A stretch of 64,000 nucleotides of DNA from an uncultured Mucilaginibacter sp. (GTDB lineage: Bacteria; Bacteroidota; Bacteroidia; Sphingobacteriales; Sphingobacteriaceae). Below are positions 47,868-56,700 of this stretch, piece after piece. The notes under the pieces are model-generated. The model was not told the DNA's origin and ran no database searches. It saw only the letters and a list, made by a program, of their open reading frames with translations. The stretch's first letter is position 1. Every line of letters starts with the position of its first letter. The position numbers and the translations under genes were made by a program. The stretch spans positions 186,001 through 250,000 of the forward strand of contig NZ_CAJYGQ010000001.1 of the NCBI RefSeq assembly GCF_913773635.1, in the 5' to 3' direction.

Positions 47868-47920
47868 AAAACAGCAATAAGGGTGTACATACTTGTGCAC
47901 TTTTATTGCTGTTTGTTGTA
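47868..47920 (+). terminator. Intrinsic terminator after SusD
   Basis: AAAACAGCAATAA (47868-47880) pairs with TTATTGCTGTTT (47903-47914), and TGTACA/GTGCA extends the inner stem. It starts 9 bases after the SusD stop codon. The remaining bases up to 48163 hold no credible gene. Confidence 0.85.
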
Positions 47921-48163
47921 GCAATGGGCTATCGTATATAAGTTCATCTAACAATTATATTATAAAAAATGCGCTAAGTAAGGTTAACGGCTTAAGCGTA
48001 TTTACCTGCTTCTGGAAACAAATATTGAAACCGACACTTGGGGTGGGCGGTCGTAGCGCAATTTTTAACGTTGCTATACCAGTGGGCACGTCTGTGTTTT
48101 TTTTGCAGCGGCCATGATCATGAGCTTTAGTTTATCATTTGTGAAATGAAATTTTAAAAAGAT

Positions 48164-48955
48164 ATGATTGACAGTGTTTTAATTATCGACGATAACGAAG
48201 ATATTTTAGAGTTTTTATCGGAAGTGTTAAGCGATACTTACACCGTATATATTGCCGAAAGCGGCGAAAAGGCTCAGGAAATATTGGCTACAAAGACCGT
48301 TAGCCTCATCGTTTCGGATATTATGATGCCTGGTATTGATGGCTTTGAGCTCTGCGCACTCCTGAAATCAGACGTTGCTTACTGCCATATACCTATTATT
48401 CTTCTTACTGCTAAAAATACTCAGAATGCGTTTATAGAAGGGTTGGAGGTAGGGGCTGATGCTTATGTGCAAAAGCCGTTTTCACCTGAGCTGCTCCAGC
48501 TCCATATTGCCAATTTGCTCAAGAACAGAATGAAAATAAAAGTTCACTTTTCTAGCTCGCCATTTGAAGATTTCCGGGTAAACGCACAATCTAAAACAGA
48601 AGAAGCATTTCTTAAAAAACTCAGTGACTATATTCAAAAAAACCTGAATGATCCGCATTTGGATATTGATAACCTTGCTGACTATATGAATATGAGCCGG
48701 CCAACTTTTTATCGTAAAATCAAGTCCATTTCTTCGTTATCACCCAAAGAGCTTATTGATACTACACGTGTTAAAAGTGCGGCAAGACTTATAGGTGAAG
48801 ATTTATACAGATTCTCGGAGATAGCAAGAATAGTTGGATACAATACACCCGGCTTATTTAGCCGAAATTTTAAAAAATATTTTAAAATGACGCCTATCGA
48901 GTATCGTAATAGCCTGCATAAAAAGCAAACCGGAAGTGCGCCTGTTGAACAATAG
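48164..48955 (+). CDS. Stand-alone response regulator with AraC-type DNA-binding domain
   Basis: 263 residues. Receiver domain at 1-120: acidic pocket IIDDNED, phospho-acceptor Asp52 in IVSDIMMPG, Thr in LLTAKN and Lys in VQKPF. After a linker comes an AraC-family HTH at about 150-250 (LDIDNLADYMNMSRPTFYRKIKSISSLSPKELI, FSEIARIVGYNTPGLFSRNFKKYF). This is the output half of Bacteroidota hybrid two-component sensors, but here it is free. No histidine kinase is encoded in the window. It may take its phosphate from a distant kinase and could control the SusCD genes around it. Confidence 0.92.
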   Translation: MIDSVLIIDDNEDILEFLSEVLSDTYTVYIAESGEKAQEILATKTVSLIVSDIMMPGIDGFELCALLKSDVAYCHIPIILLTAKNTQNAFIEGLEVGADAYVQKPFSPELLQLHIANLLKNRMKIKVHFSSSPFEDFRVNAQSKTEEAFLKKLSDYIQKNLNDPHLDIDNLADYMNMSRPTFYRKIKSISSLSPKELIDTTRVKSAARLIGEDLYRFSEIARIVGYNTPGLFSRNFKKYFKMTPIEYRNSLHKKQTGSAPVEQ

Positions 48956-48971
48956 TGAGCAAGCTGAAAAT

Positions 48972-49850
48972 TTATTGTTTTAAAGATTGCAGATATTCAA
49001 TGCTTCGCGGTATCTGTTCAACCGCAAACTGGCTTTCATCTTCAAGATAATAGTGTTTGATTTTTGCACGCTTGGCAGCTTTAATAACGGCTGGAATGTT
49101 AATTTGTCCCTGCCCCAGTACCACATTGTTATTATGATCGGTTTTGCCCGAATTGTTCGTAGCGATGCCTTTTTTAAGATCTTTTACATGTAGCGCCTTA
49201 ATTCGTGCAGGGTATTTGTCAGTTAACTGAGCCGGATCATGACCCGGCAAAAATGCCCATAGGATATCTAACTCAAAGCTTACATATTTGGGGTTCGTGC
49301 GCTGAATTAGATAATCGTAAAGCGTACCATTCTCATAAGGCACAAACTCTACACCATGGTTATGGCAAAGTAATTCAAGTCCGTACTCGTCTTTTAAAAT
49401 TTTACCAACCCTGTTCAATTCCGCAACAGCAAATTCTGCATCCTGTAAAGTAAACGTTTTGCCAGCTTGCGGAACACTGCCCAAATGTATAAAGTGTGCG
49501 CCGAGTGCTTTGGCGGCATTTGCAACCTCGGCAGTTTTATGCATAATATTATTCCACCCCGTCCCAAATGAAGAACATTGTAAACTTCGTTCATCAAGTA
49601 ATTTGCGGAGAGCTTCAGGGCTCAAATTAAATAAGCTCGAAAACTCAATATCCTTAATGCCATTATCTTTTATCAAATTTAAAGTTGCCGGCACATCCTT
49701 CGAAAAATTAGTCCGATAAGTGTATGACTCAATCCCCGGAGCATAAGGAAATAGCAACTTTTTGCTTTGTGCAAAAGCTACCGCAAATGCAAAATTTAAA
49801 GCAAATATTGAACAGCTGGTAAATATTAATTTATTGAGGAAATTTTTCAT
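48972..49850 (-). CDS. Secreted sugar phosphate isomerase/epimerase-like TIM barrel protein
   Basis: 292 residues on the minus strand. A signal peptide (FTSCSIFALNFAFAVAFAQ) is followed by an AP-endonuclease-2/xylose-isomerase-like TIM barrel: IESYTYRTNF, IKDIEFSSLF, GAHFIHLGSVP, LELLCHNHGVEFVP, YVSFELDILWAFLPGHDP, IKALHVKDLKKG and HYYLEDESQ. The His, Glu, Asp and His residues expected to bind a divalent metal are visible. Exported members are widespread in Bacteroidota polysaccharide loci, with unknown or 3-keto-sugar-related substrates. It converges with the response-regulator gene 16 bases away. Confidence 0.87.
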   Translation of the reverse strand: MKNFLNKLIFTSCSIFALNFAFAVAFAQSKKLLFPYAPGIESYTYRTNFSKDVPATLNLIKDNGIKDIEFSSLFNLSPEALRKLLDERSLQCSSFGTGWNNIMHKTAEVANAAKALGAHFIHLGSVPQAGKTFTLQDAEFAVAELNRVGKILKDEYGLELLCHNHGVEFVPYENGTLYDYLIQRTNPKYVSFELDILWAFLPGHDPAQLTDKYPARIKALHVKDLKKGIATNNSGKTDHNNNVVLGQGQINIPAVIKAAKRAKIKHYYLEDESQFAVEQIPRSIEYLQSLKQ

Positions 49851-50078
49851 TTACTTATTGAAGATGGTTTATTATCTATTTATGATTGAGCGCTATTTTC
49901 CGCGCCTCGGTTCGGCTGAGGTGGTCTTAAAGTGATTTTATAAGTAGCGGGGGGTAAATTTCTTCTCTCATAAATTGATGAGTTATGGCGTTAAAAATTG
50001 ATGATTAAAAAGGCCGATAAAATTTATAGATAATTGCTTCGCTACTGAACAAAGTAAACGGTTACGCATCATAAAATG

Positions 50079-50109
50079 CTATCATTTTCTGGCCGATTTG
50101 TATCAATTA
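50079..50109 (+). promoter_or_regulatory. Candidate operator upstream of the SAM riboswitch
   Basis: This 31-base stretch matches 24 of 31 positions of 9607-9637, including CGATTTGTATCAA. It lies in the 676-base gap between the divergent isomerase-like gene and tlpA, about 200 bases before the likely transcription start. Whether it serves the plus- or minus-strand gene is not decided by sequence. Confidence 0.4.
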
Positions 50110-50282
50110 CTAGGGAAGACGCTCATTGTTTAGAGACATCTAAGTTCGATTTGCTAATAGTCGAAGTTTTGTATTTTCTTTACTGCTGTTACTTCGATGA
50201 CATACAACGTCCAGGATCATATAAATCCTAACTTAATTTAAATTAATCTACTAAATCTATAGACTTTATAAAATATATCTTT

Positions 50283-50290
50283 TATATTTG
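50283..50290 (+). promoter_or_regulatory. Bacteroidota -7 promoter element (TATATTTG)
   Basis: TATATTTG fits the TAnnTTTG -7 consensus of Bacteroidota vegetative promoters and stands about 30 bases before the riboswitch aptamer, at a proper distance for a transcript that begins near 50297. A clear -33 TTTG box is not seen. Confidence 0.55.
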
Positions 50291-50318
50291 TACTGTTTAA
50301 TAAATGTTCTTTGTGATA

Positions 50319-50423
50319 TTTATCCAGAAAGACTGAGGGAAAGGCCCTGTGAAGTCTTAGCAACCTATACTACTCTTAAGGTAAAAGGTGCTAATTCCTG
50401 CTCCAAATATGGAGAAAGATAAT
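50319..50423 (+). promoter_or_regulatory. SAM-I (S-box) riboswitch
   Basis: P1 is formed by TTATC (50320-50324) and GATAA (50418-50422). P2 has GAGGG...GGCCC...TGTGAAGTCTT with the kink-turn GA pairs, then the conserved AGCAACC (50349-50355), AAGGTGCTAATTCC (50385-50398) and P4 hairpin CTCC (50401-50404) / GGAG (50411-50414). These are the hallmark conserved blocks of the class I S-adenosylmethionine riboswitch. After the aptamer, GCAAG (50427-50431) and CTTGC (50437-50441) form a small hairpin; no poly-U terminator is obvious, so the expression platform is unclear. The element should lower expression of tlpA and downstream genes when SAM is plentiful. Confidence 0.92.
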
Positions 50424-50525
50424 ACGGCAAGTTCTGCTTGCTCAACAAGGCCTTCTAACTTCTTTCCGGTATAAGTATTTCAAAAAATCAAATTAGTAAT
50501 ACAATTGAACTCAACTTATACGCTC

Positions 50526-51137
50526 ATGAAAAGCAACACATTACTCAATTTTTCGAAAGCTTTATTTGCTGCTGCAGTTATTGTAGCTGCCTCAAGTTCA
50601 TCAAATGCACAAACACAAACCGCGGCGCCAAATGCAGCTATAGCCAAAGTTGCCGATGCTGACCGTGGTTACTTAGTTAAGGTTGGTGACCAGGCACCCG
50701 ATGATTTTGAATTGGTGTTGGATAATGGACAAAAAACATCCTTAAAGCAACTAAGGGGCAAAGTAGTGGTTTTACAGTTCACCGCCAGCTGGTGCAGCGT
50801 ATGCCGTAAAGAAATGCCCCACCTGGAAACTGACGTTTGGAAAGCTTATCAAAATAAAAATGTGGTGCTGATAGGGGTAGACCGGGATGAGCCGCTTGAA
50901 AAAGTTCAAAAATTCCGTCAGGATATACAAGTAACTTACCCGCTGGCCTTAGACCCGGGTGCCGAAATATTTGGCAAGTTTGCTAACAAAAAAGCCGGTG
51001 TAACCCGCAACGTGGTTATTGATGCTAACGGCAAAATTGTTTACCTCACCCGATTGTATGATGTAAACGAATTTAACGAAATGGTAAAAGTAATTGATGG
51101 CCTGGCAAGTAAAGCTTCGTTAAAGGCATCGCTTTAA
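50526..51137 (+). CDS. Exported TlpA-like thioredoxin-fold protein
   Basis: Start is the ATG at 50526; an upstream TTG at 50505 adds a poor leader. 203 residues, signal peptide ending SSSNAQ. The AhpC-TSA/Redoxin-type thioredoxin fold begins near residue 52 (VGDQAPDDFELVLDNGQ) with redox motif WCSVC (Cys90, Cys93) and the cis-Pro region KAGVTRNVVIDANG. It probably reduces disulfides in the periplasm. First gene behind the SAM-I riboswitch. A periplasmic thiol reductant could keep cysteine residues of imported peptides or partner proteins reduced; this is inference. A tRNA-like sequence starts 7 bases after its stop. Confidence 0.9.
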   Translation: MKSNTLLNFSKALFAAAVIVAASSSSNAQTQTAAPNAAIAKVADADRGYLVKVGDQAPDDFELVLDNGQKTSLKQLRGKVVVLQFTASWCSVCRKEMPHLETDVWKAYQNKNVVLIGVDRDEPLEKVQKFRQDIQVTYPLALDPGAEIFGKFANKKAGVTRNVVIDANGKIVYLTRLYDVNEFNEMVKVIDGLASKASLKASL

Positions 51138-51144
51138 AAGCATT

Positions 51145-51216
51145 GGTGGAGTGGCCGAGTGGTTAGGTGAAGGTACGCAAAACCTTTTACGGTGGTTCGA
51201 ATCCATCCTCCCGCCT
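51145..51216 (+). tRNA. tRNA-Cys(GCA)-like sequence, structurally atypical
   Basis: The cloverleaf is readable. The D arm is GCC/GGT with loop AGTGGTTA. The anticodon stem AAGGT (51170-51174)/ACCTT (51182-51186) holds the loop ACGCAAA with GCA at 51177-51179. The variable loop TTAC is followed by the T arm GGTGG/CCATC with TTCGAAT. T51216 matches U73 of bacterial tRNA-Cys, and U73 plus GCA are CysRS identity elements. Deviations: base 33 is C (51176) instead of the nearly universal U, base 32 is A, and the acceptor stem GGTGGAG (51145-51151) pairs with CTCCCGCC (51208-51215) only with C51210 bulged. CCA is not encoded. It is either a decayed tRNA-Cys or a tRNA-like RNA with another role. Confidence 0.6.
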
Positions 51217-51492
51217 CAACTGACCTTAATAAAATAGCAAATTAACTTGGCTAACCGGTGGCCGTTTTAATTTGCATACTTTACCCTTAACATGAACTAT
51301 ATCTGCAACTAAATGAAACTGGAAACTTACTTTAAAATGCTTTTGTCCAACTTACCTTGGCTGGGTGCTACGCGCCACCAATCAGTCTTCGTATGGTGTT
51401 GTTGCTAGTTTAGCGCCTCAAATTATAGTAGTCGCGGCACGTCTGCATGCCGGTTTACTACCCCAACTTTTATTGAAAACTAAAATTTCTTT
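51217..51492 (+). other. Spacer between tRNA-like element and peptidase gene
   Basis: 276 bases without a gene. GCAAATTAA (51237-51245) and TTAATTTGC (51267-51275) are exact reverse complements around an inner TGGC/GGCC stem, forming a hairpin about 20 bases after the tRNA-like element. No T-run follows, so readthrough into the peptidase gene is possible. A separate promoter cannot be excluded. Confidence 0.4.
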
Positions 51493-53721
51493 ATGAAAAA
51501 AATAGAGATACTGGCTGTGCTGTGCCTGGCTGGTTATACAACATCATATGCACAAAATGCGGCTGTTAAGGGGTTTACGACTGAAACGGCCACCAAACAA
51601 TTACAAACCGAAAAAGAGTTTGACAAGCACCTGAGCAATGTGCGCGTTGGTCAAAATATAAAAGAACTGGCCGCTCGTCCGCATCATTTAGGTTCGCCCG
51701 GAGGTAAGGCGGTTGCACAAGCTGTATTGCAAAAGTTTAAAGAGTACGGCTGGGACGCCCAAATTGAAACCTACCAAGTGCTATTCCCTACACCTAAAGC
51801 ACGTTTGCTGGAGCTTACTTATCCAACCCGGTACGTGGCCAAGCTAAAAGAGCCTGCTTTTGCCGAGGATGCCACATCAGGGCAGGATGGGCAGTTGCCA
51901 ACTTATAATGCCTGGGGTGCCGATGGCGATGTTACCGGCGAATTGGTATTTGTAAACTACGGTTTGCCTGATGATTATACACAGCTCGAAAAACTGGGCA
52001 TCGATGTAAAAGGCAAAATAGTGATAGCCAAATACGGCCGTTCGTGGCGTGGAATTAAACCCAAGGTAGCCTATGAGCATGGCGCTATTGGCTGCATAAT
52101 TTATTCTGATCCAAAAGATGATGGCTTCTACCAGGGCGAAGTATACCCCAAAGGTCCTTACAAGAATGACCAAACGGTGCAGCGTGGGTCAGTAATGGAT
52201 ATGGTAATTTACCCGGGCGACCCACTAACCCCCAACGTTGGGGCAACAGCTAAAGCGAAACGTTTGGATAGGAGTGAGGCGCAAACCATCTTGAAAATCC
52301 CGGTGCTGCCTATTAGTTATGGCGATGCCCAGCCCCTGCTGGCTGCCTTAGGGGGTCCGGTGGCTCCGGCCGAGTGGCGCGGTGCGCTGCCCATCACTTA
52401 CCATGTTGGCCCGGGTAAGGCTAAAGTGCATTTAAAAATTGAACATAACTGGGATTTGGTTCCGGCTTATAACGTAATAGCTAAAATAAAAGGCAGCCAA
52501 TACCCTAACCAATGGGTAGTACGCGGCAATCATCATGATGCCTGGGTGAACGGCGCAGACGACCCGGTAAGCGGTTTGGCTGCCCAGTTAGAGGAGGCAA
52601 GGGCTATTGGCTTGCTGGTAAAAGCAGGTTACAAACCTAAGCGTACGTTAGTTTATGCCGCCTGGGATGGCGAAGAGCCTTCTTTATTAGGTTCGACAGA
52701 ATGGGTAGAAGACCATGCCGCCGAGCTGAAAGAAAAAGCGGTTGCTTACATCAATTCTGATGGTAACAGTCGTGGCTTTTTAGGTGCGGGAGGTTCGCAC
52801 GCGCTTGAAGTGTTTACCAGTGAGATTGCCAAAAACGTTATTGACCCGCTAACGGGTGTAAGTGTTTTTGAACGCAAAAGAGCTAATGATGCCGTAAAAG
52901 CGGCATCGGCCAAATCACAAAGAGCAATACTTAAACAGGATACCCTGTCACTCGGGGCGTTAGGTACTGGGTCTGATTACTCTGCCTTTCTGCAGCACTT
53001 AGGCATTCCCACCCTTAATTTAGGTTACGGTGGCGAAGATGGTGGCGGCGATTATCATTCTATTTACGATTCGTATGATGATTATGTGCGGTTTAAAGAT
53101 AGCAGCTTTGTTTACGGAGTAGCGTTAGCGCAAACTGCAGGTCGTGCCGTATTGCGTTTGGCTAACGCCGATGTGCTTCCATTTGATTTTGCAAGCTTGG
53201 GCAAAGTAATAAACCAGTACCAAACGGAAGTAAAACAACTGGCCGATGGGTTGCGCGAAAAATACAATGCCGAAAACCAACTTATTAAAAGCAACAGCTA
53301 TAAACTGGCTGCCGACCCAAAAGACAAATTCATTGCAACGGCTTTAAAACCTGAGGTGCCTGCGTTTGACTTTGCCGGGTTTGATAAAGCTATACAGCGA
53401 CTCAAGCAATGCGCAGCGGCACTAAATGGCATAAGCGCTAAAGCTTTGACTAATTTCAAACTTGCGGCAAAATTCAACAACGCCGTTTACCAGGCCGAAA
53501 AGAGCTTGTTGATTGCGGAAGGTTTGCCTAAACGCCCATGGTATCGACATAGTATATATGCGCCGGGCTTTTATACCGGGTATGGCGTAAAAACTTTGCC
53601 GGGTGTACGCGAGGCTATTGAGCAAAACAACTGGGACGAAGCCCGTCAGCAAATAACCATAGCCACCAAAGCTGTGGACCAATTAAGCACACAACTTGAA
53701 AACATAACACAAGGACAATAA
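51493..53721 (+). CDS. Secreted M28 metallopeptidase, glutamate carboxypeptidase II-like
   Basis: 742 residues with signal peptide (LAVLCLAGYTTSYAQ). A PA domain (about 140-310; GKIVIAKYGRSWRGIKPKVAYEHGAIGCII) is inserted in an M28 co-catalytic zinc peptidase, with a C-terminal helical dimerization domain (from about 590), as in GCPII and transferrin receptor. All five zinc ligands align with GCPII: His347 (GNHHDAW), Asp357 (GADDP), Glu395 (WDGEEPSLLGSTEW; Glu394 is the catalytic base), Asp423 (NSDGN) and His522 (DYHSIYD). Family activity is release of C-terminal residues from peptides or gamma-glutamyl conjugates. It lies 15 bases before the SusC gene, so it probably processes the cargo of that importer. 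Confidence 0.93.
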   Translation: MKKIEILAVLCLAGYTTSYAQNAAVKGFTTETATKQLQTEKEFDKHLSNVRVGQNIKELAARPHHLGSPGGKAVAQAVLQKFKEYGWDAQIETYQVLFPTPKARLLELTYPTRYVAKLKEPAFAEDATSGQDGQLPTYNAWGADGDVTGELVFVNYGLPDDYTQLEKLGIDVKGKIVIAKYGRSWRGIKPKVAYEHGAIGCIIYSDPKDDGFYQGEVYPKGPYKNDQTVQRGSVMDMVIYPGDPLTPNVGATAKAKRLDRSEAQTILKIPVLPISYGDAQPLLAALGGPVAPAEWRGALPITYHVGPGKAKVHLKIEHNWDLVPAYNVIAKIKGSQYPNQWVVRGNHHDAWVNGADDPVSGLAAQLEEARAIGLLVKAGYKPKRTLVYAAWDGEEPSLLGSTEWVEDHAAELKEKAVAYINSDGNSRGFLGAGGSHALEVFTSEIAKNVIDPLTGVSVFERKRANDAVKAASAKSQRAILKQDTLSLGALGTGSDYSAFLQHLGIPTLNLGYGGEDGGGDYHSIYDSYDDYVRFKDSSFVYGVALAQTAGRAVLRLANADVLPFDFASLGKVINQYQTEVKQLADGLREKYNAENQLIKSNSYKLAADPKDKFIATALKPEVPAFDFAGFDKAIQRLKQCAAALNGISAKALTNFKLAAKFNNAVYQAEKSLLIAEGLPKRPWYRHSIYAPGFYTGYGVKTLPGVREAIEQNNWDEARQQITIATKAVDQLSTQLENITQGQ

Positions 53722-53736
53722 CCACCTCATCATTTT

Positions 53737-56700
53737 ATGAAATTCAGATTTTTACTATTCCTGTTTTTAACGGGCTGGATAGCCCTTGCCCATGCACAGG
53801 AACGCAAGGTAACCGGAACAGTTACCCAGGAGGGTAGCACAACGGCCTTGCCCGGCGTAAACGTTAACATTAAAGGACAACGAAAAAGCACTCAAACCGA
53901 CCCCGACGGTAAGTTTAGTATCACCCTTCAAGGAGCCGAAAATACACTGGTATTTACTTACGTAGGGTTTGAAGCTAAAGAAGTACCGGTGAGCGGTAAC
54001 ACCTTGTCGGTACAATTAAAGGCCGCCAATAACAACCTTAACGAGGTGGTTGTGGTGGCTTACGGTACTGCTAACAAGGCTACCTACACAGGTTCGGCAT
54101 CGGTGGTAAACGCTGCCGATTTGGAAAAACGCCAGGTGTCAAATATTAGCCGTACGCTGCAAGGTGTAGTACCGGGTGTTCAATCGGTAGCACCAGCCGG
54201 GCAGCCAGGTAGTGAGGCCAGCATTCGCATTAGGGGTATTGGTTCTGTTAATGCATCGAGCGATCCGCTTTATGTGGTTGATGGTATTCCGTTTTCGGGT
54301 AATATCAATGCTATCAATACGGCCGATGTCGAGTCTATCTCAGTATTAAAAGATGCTTCGGCGAGTGCGCTTTATGGATCGCGTGGTGCAAATGGTGTAA
54401 TTATTATCACTACAAAGCGCGGTAAGTATAACGCTAAGCCTACGGTAACATTAAACTCTAACATAGGATATTCATCACGTGCGGTTAAAGATTATGATTT
54501 TGTAAGCACCAATGATTATTTCCAGCTACAATGGGAAGCCTTGCGCAACAACCGGCTCGATCAGGGCAACACTGCAGCACAGGCTGCGCAATATGCCACC
54601 AGCGAACTGGTAAGCAACCTAAAAATCAATCCTTATGGTTCTGCGTTCCCAAACCCGGTTGGGTTAGATGGCAAATTGGTAGCCGGCGCAACCCCGCTTT
54701 GGGATGATGACTGGAGCAAATCATTAAGTCGTACCGGTGTGCGCCAGCAGGTAGATTTAGGTATAAGTGGAGGCGGCGCCGACTCGCGTTACTTTGTATC
54801 GGGCGGGTATTTGGATGATAAAGGCTTCATCATCGGATCACACTTTCGCCGCTATAATACGCGTGTTAATTATAATACTAAGGTTAACAAGTGGTTTGAG
54901 GCAGGTGTAAACGTAGCTGCATCAAGCACCAGTCAGGATTCACCACCACAAACCGATAGCAGCCAGGGTAACTTCGCCAACTTCGGTCGTTTGGTGTCAG
55001 ACATTTACCCGGTGTATGAGCGTAACGCTGATGGTACCCTTAAATTAGATGCCAGCGGCAACCGTGTTTACGATTTTGGTAACTACCGCCCAAGCGCTGC
55101 CGCGACAGGCAACAACCTGCTGGGCATAGCCGAGCTGAACAAGTACAGCAACAAGCAAGACGCATTAATACTGCGCGGAAACATACAAATAAACATACTT
55201 GACGGGCTTAAACTTAAAAGCAGCGTTAACACCGATTATAACAATCGTAGTGGTTTGTCATACACGAATCCAACCTTCGGCTCGGGCGTAACAGGTAGTG
55301 GGTCGGTTAGTAAAAATTCATCGCGCACGGTGGGTTATACCATTAACAATCTGTTAGATTATACTTTTAATGTAGCCAACGTCCACCACTTTAATATACT
55401 GGCAGGGCAGGAGGTTTACGTGCTTAACATTTCCAGCCTATCGGGAAGCCGGAGTAATTTCGGTTTTTCGGACAAGATTGAGCCGGCGGCGGCATCGCTA
55501 CTCAATAGCTTTACCGGTAATGCCGATGAATACAAACTAGCCAGCTTTTTAGGGAAAATAGATTATAACTTTAATCAGAAGTACTACTTGTCGGCAAGTT
55601 TTCGTAGAGATGGATCATCCCGTTTTAGCCCGGAGTCGCGATGGGGCAACTTCTGGTCGGTTGGTGCATCGTGGAATGCCAAGTCAGAATCTTTTTTAAA
55701 GGATGTATCATGGTTGAACAGCTTAACCGTACGTAGTAGCTACGGTGCACAGGGGAACGATAACCTGGGTAGCTACTATGCGTACCAGGATTTGTATTCT
55801 ATTTATAATAGCTTAGGCCAGGCTGGTTTGGTTACTTCAAGACTGCCAACGTCTGGTCTAAAGTGGGAAACCAACCTCAATTTTAATTCGGGTGTAGACT
55901 TTGCCATTCTTGATAACCGCATCAGCGGCAGCTTTGAGGTGTATCAGCGCCGTTCAAAAGATTTGTTATTCAGCCGTCCGCTGGCACCATCATTGGGTTA
56001 TACAGCCATTGACGACAATATTGGGTCGATGCGTAACAATGGTTACGAAGGCCAGATTAACCTGGTGCCTGTTGTAAGCAAAGATGTAAAATGGACGCTT
56101 GGCTTCAACTTTGGTCACTACAACAACAAGATTACCAAGCTTCCGCAAAAAGAAATCATCGCCGGAAATGTGGGCCAGTTAGGTTCAACCAAAAAAATGA
56201 TCGTGGGTAGCTCGGTATATGATTTTTATATACGCGAATGGGCAGGTGTTGAGCAGGCAAATGGTAAACCATTATGGTACAAAAATATTTATGCTGTTGA
56301 TGCTGCTGGCAACCGTACCATTACAGGGCGTACCACAACCAGCGTATACGCTGAGGCCGATCAGTATTTTCAAGGCAGTGCTTTGCCAAAGCTCTATGGC
56401 GGCGCTAACACCACCATTAAGTACAAACAGTTTGAATTGTATGCTTTAGTGGCTTACAACATTGGCGGTAAAATTTTGGACTTAGACGAGGTGATGATTT
56501 TGCACACCGGCGAAAATACGGGCCGGACCTGGGGTACCGAAATACTGAACCGCTGGACTCCGCAAAACACCATTACAGATGTGCCGCGCTTAACTACAAC
56601 CACTACCAACTGGAACAGCATATCTACACGGTTTTTACATGATGCCACTTATGCACGTTTAAAAAACGTGAGTTTAACGTACAATTTGCCTAGCCAATGG

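Noticed and set aside
47893..48117. 74-codon plus-strand frame after SusD
   Set aside because: It begins inside the terminator hairpin and has no recognizable features.
51145..51216. tRNA-Ser or tRNA-Leu identity
   Set aside because: The variable loop is only four bases and the anticodon reads GCA with U73, which fits Cys and not a long-arm tRNA.
51237..51275. Terminator between the tRNA-like element and the peptidase gene
   Set aside because: The stem is AT-rich and not followed by a T-run.
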